The notes beneath the pieces were generated by a model. The model was not told the origin of the DNA, did no database searches, and saw nothing but the letters and a program-made list of their open reading frames with translations. Positions 1-4,179 of a stretch of 6,539 nucleotides of DNA are shown in pieces. The stretch comes from Lentisphaerota bacterium (lineage in GTDB: Bacteria > Verrucomicrobiota > Kiritimatiellia > UBA8416 > JAFGTH01): positions 1-6,539 of the forward strand of contig JAFGTH010000074.1 in NCBI GenBank assembly GCA_016934225.1, in the 5' to 3' direction. Numbering within the stretch: the stretch's first letter is position 1; each line of letters opens with the position of its first letter. The position numbers were made by a program, and so were the translations under genes.

Positions 1-360
1 GTGCTGATCGAATCGGGAATCGGTCTGGCGATTGGCGTGGTCATGCTGGCATGGGGCAAGCATGTTCTCGGTTCCGTTGTCGTCGTGATTGCTTTGACAT
101 TGCTGTTCACCGGTATGTTTGTTCCCCAGGTATATGGCGTTATCAAGCGGCAGTTCTTGTTATTGGGGAAGAGCGTAGGAATCGGCATGAGTTGGCTGCT
201 GCTTGTTCCATTCTTCTATATATGTTTTCCGCTCGGCCGACTGGGGTTCAAGTTGACCGGTCGCGATCCGATGACTCGTGCATTTGAACCTAATACGAAG
301 AGTTATTGGATGCCTAAAAAAACCATAGCCGGTTTGGAACATTACAAGAGGCAATATTAG
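1..360 (+). CDS. SxtJ-like small membrane protein, probably 5'-partial
   Basis: This 119-codon frame ends in TAG. Hydrophobic stretches at about residues 6-18, 22-42 and 61-79 suggest three membrane segments. A conserved-looking cytosolic tail follows, with GRDP at 87-90 and KSYW at 100-103. That pattern (Pro-ended helix, GxDP, then SYW near the C-terminus) is what I know from the SxtJ family, named after a saxitoxin-cluster protein. These proteins are also common in polysaccharide loci, usually beside a carbamoyltransferase, a DUF5989 protein and an SGNH protein. Their biochemical role is unknown. The frame begins with GTG at base 1, so no ribosome site can be inspected; family members usually have a few more N-terminal residues, so the true start is probably outside the window. 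The family call is from motif memory and is moderately sure. Confidence 0.68.
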   Translation: MLIESGIGLAIGVVMLAWGKHVLGSVVVVIALTLLFTGMFVPQVYGVIKRQFLLLGKSVGIGMSWLLLVPFFYICFPLGRLGFKLTGRDPMTRAFEPNTKSYWMPKKTIAGLEHYKRQY

Positions 361-390
361 CGGCCTGCAACGCAAGAAGTGGCAAGGGGC

Positions 391-771
391 GATGAGGGAG
401 GGGAATGGACCCGCAGAATGTCGAACAAGGAATGTCGAATGCCGAAGCGGGGTGGGAGAAGGAACCGCAGATGGACGCAGATGGGAGGGAGAAGGAACCG
501 CAGATGAACGCAGATGGACGCGGATGAGGGAGGGGAATGGACCCGCAGAATGTCGAACAAGGAATGTCGAATGCCGAAGCAGGGAGGAAGAAGGAACCGC
601 AGATGAACGCAGATGGACGCGGATGAGGGAGGGGAATGGAACCGCAGAATGTCGAACAAGGAATGTCGAATGTCGAAGCGGGGAGGAAGAAGGAACCGCA
701 GATGAACACGGACGAGGAGGGAGAGGCAAGCGGAGATTAGATTCTTCGTCGCTGCGCTCCTCAGAATGACA
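391..771 (+). repeat. Compound tandem repeat array 1 (A and B units plus terminal C element)
   Basis: Two unit types alternate, each starting GGAACCGCAG or GGACCCGCAG. Type A continues with about 10-base steps of GATGaACGCa/GATGgACGCg and ends GATGAGGGA. Type B contains GAATGTCGAA twice and then TGTCGAAG or TGCCGAAG. Unit starts are: B at 407, a short A at 461, A at 494, B at 539, A at 593, B at 638 and a degenerate A at 692. Spacings are 54, 33, 45, 54, 45 and 54, all multiples of three. The two type A copies at 494 and 593 are identical over 45 bases, and the 99-base blocks 494-592 and 593-691 differ at only three positions. The array begins about 30 bases after the SxtJ stop and ends in the C element. 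The long frames across it (392-769 plus; 160-795, 314-709 and 357-659 minus) are best seen as repeat by-products. Confidence 0.95.
734..771. repeat. C element, copy 1 (38 bases)
   Basis: This 38-base element starts AGATTAGATTCTTCGTCGCT and ends CAGAATGACA. It closes array 1 on its right side. ATTCT near its left end is complementary to AGAAT near its right end, so it could fold weakly. A second copy at 3158-3195 differs at one base (CTCCTCAG here, CTCCCCAG there). Read on the minus strand it encodes HSEERSDEESNL, a peptide I remember as a widespread repeat-derived translation in bacterial genomes. That recollection is from memory and was not searched. Confidence 0.9.
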
Positions 772-780
772 TTTGATACT

Positions 781-784
781 GGAG
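781..784 (+). promoter_or_regulatory. Ribosome binding site deciding the aminotransferase start
   Basis: GGAG lies nine bases before the ATG at 794. This supports 794 over the in-frame TTG at 773, which has only repeat sequence before it. The site lies ten bases after the end of the C element. Confidence 0.65.
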
Positions 785-793
785 CTTGGAATC

Positions 794-1900
794 ATGAATA
801 TTCCTTTTGTTGATCTGAATACGCAGTACGGGAGTATTCAGTCTGAAATAGATGAAGCTATTCGGCATGTAATAAACGACACCGCCTTTGTCGGAGGCGA
901 GTACGTTGCCGCATTTGAAAAGGCATTTGCGGCAAAATGCGGAGTGCGGCATTGTATTAGCGTGGGCAACGGCACGGACGCTCTTTTCGTCGCACTGAAG
1001 ATGCTCGGCATAGGCCCCGGTGACGAGGTCATTACGACGGCGATGAGTTGGATCGCCACATCAGAGACAATCACTCTTGCCGGCGGAACGCCGGTGTTTG
1101 TGGATATCGAACCGGATTGTTACGACATTGATGTATCGCTTATCGAGCAAAAGATCACCGACAGGACTAAAGCAATAATCCCGGTGCATTTATACGGACA
1201 GCCTGCCGATATTGACGGAATCCAAAGAATTTGCGACAGGCACGGATTGTTCATGCTGGAGGATTGCGCGCAGGCCCATTTCGCTAAATACAAAGGGCAA
1301 AATGTCGGCACGTTCGGCATTGCCGGAGCGTTTAGTTTTTATCCGGGCAAAAACCTTGGCGCGTACGGAGACGCCGGCGCAATAGTTACGAACGACGACA
1401 AATTGGCAAAACGGATGCGGATGTTCGCGAATCACGGCGCGCTCAAGAAGCATTTCCATGAAATAGAGGGCATTAACAGTCGTATGGACGGCATTCAGGC
1501 GGCGATTCTGTCGGCTAAACTCCATCACATTGACGAATGGAACGCGGCGCGCCAAAAGAATGCCGCCTTCTACAGTGAAGCGCTGCGCGATATTGACAGC
1601 ATTACCGTTCCGGCGATCAGACCGAACGTAAAACATGTATTTCATGTGTACGCGATACGATCAAGAAAGCGCGACGAGTTGCAGAGCGCTTTGAATGCCG
1701 CTGGCATAGCGACGGGCATACACTACCCGACCGCGTTGCCGTTTCTGAAAGCCTATGAGCGGTTAGAACACAAGCCGTCCGATTTCCCTGTTGCGCATGA
1801 ATGCCAGGAGACGTTTCTTTCCCTGCCCATGTATCCGGAGTTAAGTAAGGAACAAATCCGGTATGTTACCGATATTATACGATCAAAGCAAAATGACTGA
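794..1900 (+). CDS. PLP-dependent sugar aminotransferase (DegT/DnrJ/EryC1/StrS family)
   Basis: The 368-residue protein has the usual family length and starts with the typical IPFVDL opening. Enzymes of this family transfer an amino group from glutamate to a keto group on a nucleotide-activated sugar in the cytoplasm, making amino sugars for O-antigen, capsule or glycoprotein glycans. Visible active-site features are NGTDAL at 59-64 (cofactor phosphate pocket), ED-CAQ at 156-160 with Asp157 placed to contact the pyridine nitrogen, and Lys186 in SFYPGKNLG as the Schiff-base lysine. NSRMD at 228-232 and IHYP near residue 308 are also typical. No key residue is missing. General resemblance is to WbpE, FdtB and QdtB-type sugar aminotransferases, but the exact sugar (C3 or C4 amination, UDP or dTDP) cannot be read from the sequence. 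The gene is convergent with the decayed methyltransferase; 92 bases separate their stops. Any promoter must lie in or before array 1. Confidence 0.95.
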   Translation: MNIPFVDLNTQYGSIQSEIDEAIRHVINDTAFVGGEYVAAFEKAFAAKCGVRHCISVGNGTDALFVALKMLGIGPGDEVITTAMSWIATSETITLAGGTPVFVDIEPDCYDIDVSLIEQKITDRTKAIIPVHLYGQPADIDGIQRICDRHGLFMLEDCAQAHFAKYKGQNVGTFGIAGAFSFYPGKNLGAYGDAGAIVTNDDKLAKRMRMFANHGALKKHFHEIEGINSRMDGIQAAILSAKLHHIDEWNAARQKNAAFYSEALRDIDSITVPAIRPNVKHVFHVYAIRSRKRDELQSALNAAGIATGIHYPTALPFLKAYERLEHKPSDFPVAHECQETFLSLPMYPELSKEQIRYVTDIIRSKQND

Positions 1901-1992
1901 TTGCGGAAGCATAATCTGAAAAGGAAGTTTTTCTGGTGCGTGGTTACACAATCTTGTGTTGTGTCTCTTTGCGCAATGGAGCAGATGCTTTT

Positions 1993-2707
1993 CTATTGGT
2001 AATAAGCAGCCCATTTTTGTTGTTGAGGAACGGAAAACGGTTCAACGATTTTATCTCTTCTGGCGACGAGCCAGATTAGCGCATCAACGACAATGCTTGG
2101 GCTGTTCAATTCAATTCCGTCAGGAGTTGAAAAATGCAGATACCTGATGGAGAAACCATTCAGATCGAGAGCCTGTAACAAACAATCAGGGCTGAAAGTA
2201 TGGAAGCCGTGATTAAAGTAACCGTTGCACACAGTATGTATAAACAAATGCCCGTTTTCTTTGACGAGGCTCATTAGATTCCATAGAGCTTACTTGGTAT
2301 CAAAAACGTGTTCGATGTTTCCGATGTCTATCACTGTGCTGAATTGTTGAATGAGCGAAGCGGGTAAAGGCAAATTCATGTCCGGACGTAAATCCGCCCT
2401 GGGATCGAATAAGTCTATTATTTTTGCAGGTTTCATTCCGTAGTTTTTCAGCACTTCATGCAAGGAATTTGTCGAAAACGCTGCTGGCAATTCCTTTTGC
2501 GGTCGAAATTTTGCGCCTGTGAAACTCCTGTTTTTCAACAGAAACTGCAGATACAATTTCAGACGACGTTTGAGCAATATGGCCGGAGTGGGTGCCGGAT
2601 TATAATTGCATACCTGATAACCCACAATGACTGCCGGATCGGATAGAAATCCTTCTATAGCGAATATATCACTATAGTATGGAATTATGCTCTCTATGAA
2701 TAGCCAT
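1993..2707 (-). pseudogene. SAM-dependent methyltransferase, disrupted by a nonsense codon and a start-proximal frameshift
   Basis: One minus-strand frame holds a near-complete class I methyltransferase-like protein of about 237 residues. In order it shows YYSDIFAIEGFLSDPAV, VGYQVCNYNPAP, KIIDLFDPRADLRPDMN (SAM-site strand and acidic loop), VIDIGNIEHVFDTK, GHLFIHTVCNGYFNHGFHTF, LNGF and a C-terminal FSVPQQQKW. The order matches glycan-cluster methyltransferases I know, which read EHVFDT followed by a long helix and then a GGH-type strand. A TAA at 2290-2292 interrupts directly after DTK, and the same frame continues ALWNLMSLVKENG. Upstream, family-like sequence runs in this frame to about 2703 but lacks a start. 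An ATG at 2707-2705 is one base out of register; removing one G after it would give MLFIESIIPYY. The natural stop is TAG at 1993-1995. Fragments 2290-2625 and 1993-2274 are pieces of this one gene. The original substrate is unknown. Confidence 0.82.
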
Positions 2708-2719
2708 TGTGTTTCTCTA

Positions 2720-2959
2720 CTATTTCGCCTTCAGATATTTCAATTTTGTACCGTCGTCAATATAGATTTGGCGTTAAACGGCGTCTTTCATATATTTATG
2801 CGATTTAACAGGAAAGGTGATTTTTCTTGCGTTTCCCGATTTGTTCAATACATACTGAACACTCAGCGCATAATTAACGGGTACGGAGTCTGCCTGTATT
2901 CGGTCTGCTTGTTCGAATTTCCTAATAAAAACGCCTGTACAGCGCTCCCTGTTCAAAAC
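2720..2959 (-). pseudogene. 3' remnant of an unrecognised gene, truncated at array 2
   Basis: Reading the minus strand from 2959, one frame gives about 61 codons of ordinary-looking protein, including VFIRKFEQADRIQADSVPVN and ITFPVKSHKYMKDAV, up to TAA at 2774-2776. The same frame continues RQIYIDDGTKLKYLKAK to TAG at 2720-2722, 12 bases before the misaligned methyltransferase ATG. Either TAA is the real end, or it is a nonsense mutation and TAG is the original stop. On the upstream side, the codon before 2959 is a stop formed where array 2 text begins, so no start or N-terminal part exists. I do not recognise the family. Its position and strand suggest that it once preceded the methyltransferase in an operon. 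Coding status rests on amino-acid texture only. Confidence 0.45.
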
Positions 2960-2963
2960 TTAA

Positions 2964-3195
2964 GGATGAGAGAGGGGGCTCGCGAATGGAACCGCAGAAT
3001 ATCGAACAAGGAATGTCGAATGTCGAAGTAGGGAGGGAGAGGGAGAAGGAACCGCAGATGAACGCAGATGGACGCGGATGAGAGGGAGAGAATGGAACCG
3101 CAGATGAACGCGGATGGACGCGGATGAGAGGGAGAGAATGGAACCGCAGATGAACGCAGATTAGATTCTTCGTCGCTGCGCTCCCCAGAATGACA
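2964..3195 (+). repeat. Compound tandem repeat array 2 (B, A, A, partial A, C)
   Basis: This array has the same building blocks and orientation as array 1. After a partial A end at 2964, a B unit starts at 2988, A units start at 3048 and 3094, and a partial A starts at 3140 and runs into the C element. Spacings are 60, 46 and 46. The two 46-base A copies differ at a single position (CGCAGATGG versus CGCGGATGG). Because 46 is not a multiple of three, frames do not stay open as in array 1, which argues against a protein-coding role. The array replaces the 5' end of the remnant gene on its left and lies 120 bases before the GbsR-like gene on its right. Confidence 0.95.
3158..3195. repeat. C element, copy 2 (38 bases)
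   Basis: This copy matches 734-771 with one substitution and again occupies the right-hand end of an A/B array. The A unit before it is cut after GAACGCAG, so the boundary between A text and C element is sharp. Confidence 0.9.
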
Positions 3196-3302
3196 GCGTC
3201 TGCGATCTTCCACGATAGACTCCCTCCGTCTTTGAGCCTGTAACTTTGAACTTTGAACTCTGATTCAACCCTGAACCTCCCCAGCACTGAACTGTGAACA
3301 CA
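3196..3302. other. Gene-free leader with short GAACT-type repeats
   Basis: After the C element this stretch holds ACTTTGAACTTTGAACTCTG and further CTGAAC and GTGAAC words, including a small inverted pair TTGAA/TTCAA around CTCTGA. The same vocabulary recurs at 4018-4046 and 4130-4165. No promoter could be assigned with confidence, although the promoter of the following regulator should lie here or in array 2. Confidence 0.6.
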
Positions 3303-3309
3303 GAAGAGG
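3303..3309 (+). promoter_or_regulatory. Ribosome binding site of the GbsR-like gene
   Basis: GAAGAGG ends six bases before the ATG at 3316, a good purine-rich site that fixes this start. Confidence 0.7.
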
Positions 3310-3315
3310 CGCATA

Positions 3316-3816
3316 ATGAAGCATAAAGAACAAACCACTATATCTCCTGTCGTTCGGCGGTTTGTTGAAGATGCCGGGAACCTGACCCAGTCGCTTGGCG
3401 TCGGCAGGGTTATTGGCCAGATATTCGCATACCTGTATTTCAGTCATGAGCCCAGGAATCTGGCGGACATGCAGTCGGCTCTCGGGATAAGCAAGGGAAG
3501 CGCCAGTACCGGTGTGCGGCAGCTCGAACAATGGGGCGCGGTGAAGAAAATCTGGGTCAAGGGCGACCGCAAGGATTACTACGAAGCTAGCGACTGGTTC
3601 GGCAGGATCATCAAGGCCGCCGTGCTCGATACCGTGGGCAAGAAGATGTCTTCATATTCTTCGCTGATAGAGGAGATTGAGAGCGATTTGGATGCAATCG
3701 AGTTAACCAACGGCGATGGCAAATTCATCAAGGAACGCGTCGAGCACCTGAAGAAGTTTCAGAAGAAGGCGCAGAATGTATGGGGCAGTCCGCTGTTGCA
3801 GGCGTTGTTGAAGTAG
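3316..3816 (+). CDS. GbsR/MarR-family winged-helix transcriptional regulator
   Basis: The 166-residue protein has the size and layout of GbsR-type regulators (COG1510). An N-terminal helix (FVEDAGNLTQSLGVGRVIGQ, about 16-35) is followed by a winged helix-turn-helix. LADMQSALGISKGSASTGVR forms the helices, with the likely recognition helix at 59-73, and KKIWVKGDRKDYYEA at 77-91 forms the wing. A charged C-terminal helical region with EEIESDLDAIE and FIKERVEHLKKFQKKAQ probably makes the dimer. Known relatives such as GbsR and OpuAR control osmoprotectant genes in Bacillus; here the surroundings are glycan genes, so a choline or betaine role should not be assumed. The gene is intact and ends in TAG. 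It lies 363 bases before the SGNH-like gene on the same strand, making that gene and its own promoter the first candidate targets. The target and ligand are unknown. Confidence 0.87.
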   Translation: MKHKEQTTISPVVRRFVEDAGNLTQSLGVGRVIGQIFAYLYFSHEPRNLADMQSALGISKGSASTGVRQLEQWGAVKKIWVKGDRKDYYEASDWFGRIIKAAVLDTVGKKMSSYSSLIEEIESDLDAIELTNGDGKFIKERVEHLKKFQKKAQNVWGSPLLQALLK

Positions 3817-3961
3817 GGGAGAGTTGAAAGTCACAAGATCAAAGTTAAAAGTTGCAGAGCGAATTGAGGGGTCGAAACTGGAAACTGGAAACTAGAAATT
3901 GGAGACCAAAACTGGAAATTGGGAACTGAGGGTGGCCGATTAGGTGTAGACGAACAAGGCA

Positions 3962-3977
3962 GCCGGTGGCCACCGGC
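3962..3977. repeat. Perfect 16-base palindrome, possible operator
   Basis: GCCGGTGGCCACCGGC equals its own reverse complement. It is flanked by GGCA on the left and TGCC nine bases further right. It could be a dimeric regulator site, for example for the GbsR-like protein encoded just upstream, or simply another dispersed repeat. Only the symmetry is seen. Confidence 0.4.
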
Positions 3978-4017
3978 CAAGGTGCCAAGTGAAAGTGAAG
4001 GCAAAAAGGGTTCAGGT

Positions 4018-4046
4018 GTTCAGAGTTCGATGTCTGAACTCTGAAC
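4018..4046. repeat. 11-base perfect inverted repeat with 7-base loop
   Basis: GTTCAGAGTTC is followed by GATGTCT and then GAACTCTGAAC, giving an 11-pair hairpin. Only three Ts follow, so it is not a typical intrinsic terminator. An outer pair AGTGAAAGT (3988-3996) and ACTTTCACT (4045-4053) overlaps its right arm. It could weakly terminate transcription after the regulator, or it may be dispersed repeat text. Confidence 0.6.
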
Positions 4047-4179
4047 TTTCACTCCGAATGGGTTCAATTCCGTGTCCTCCTCTGAGTTCTCCGTGTCTCG
4101 TTGCCTCCGTGGTTCAGTTTCCCTCTCTCGTCTTTGATCTTTCAACTTTGATCTTTTAACTTTTAGCTTTAACATACTC

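Larger units (their letters stand above)
3817..4179. other. Gene-free repeat mosaic between the regulator and the SGNH-like gene
   Basis: These 363 bases hold no convincing gene. From left to right: AGTTGAAAG and AAGATCAAAGTTAAAAG (3822-3851); a purine-rich tandem of GAAACTGGAAACTGG-type words (about 3873-3925); a 16-base palindrome (3962-3977); AAGTGAAAGTGAAGG (3987-4001); a perfect 11-base inverted repeat (4018-4046); pyrimidine-rich CCGTGTCTC and CCTCCGTGGTTCAG phrases (about 4070-4117); and CTTTGATCTTTCAACTTTG then TTTTAACTTTTAG (4132-4165). AAGATCAAAGTT at 3835-3846 is the exact reverse complement of 4144-4155, and AGTTGAAAG at 3822-3830 that of 4139-4147, so the two ends carry the same text in opposite orientation. 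The pyrimidine-rich end leaves the downstream ATG without a visible ribosome site. Confidence 0.75.

Noticed and set aside
773..793. TTG at 773 as the aminotransferase start
   Set aside because: It has no ribosome site and adds seven residues not typical of the family; ATG at 794 has GGAG at a good distance.
160..795. A 211-codon minus-strand frame, with nested frames at 314-709, 357-659 and plus 392-769
   Set aside because: They overlap array 1 and the SxtJ end, consist of repeated peptide blocks such as FDIPCSTFCGSI, and stay open only because unit lengths are multiples of three. No ribosome site or domain supports them.
1901..1992. A bidirectional terminator between the convergent aminotransferase and methyltransferase
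   Set aside because: Only weak short stems such as ACACAA/TTGTGT and GAAAA/TTTTC are visible, with no convincing stem plus T run.
2290..2776. Recoding of TAA as a sense codon, since two minus-strand frames read through TAA and the four intact genes end in TAG or TGA
   Set aside because: The intact genes contain many CAA and CAG glutamines and no in-frame TAA over more than a thousand codons, and the affected block shows other damage (frameshift, truncation). Decay explains it better.
391..3195. The arrays as CRISPR
   Set aside because: Units lie head to tail without unique spacers of constant length, repeats are degenerate, and no cas gene is present.
2922..3338. Minus-strand frames of 138 and 86 codons over array 2
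   Set aside because: They translate the same repeat text and overlap the remnant gene and the start of the GbsR-like gene; no independent coding signal.
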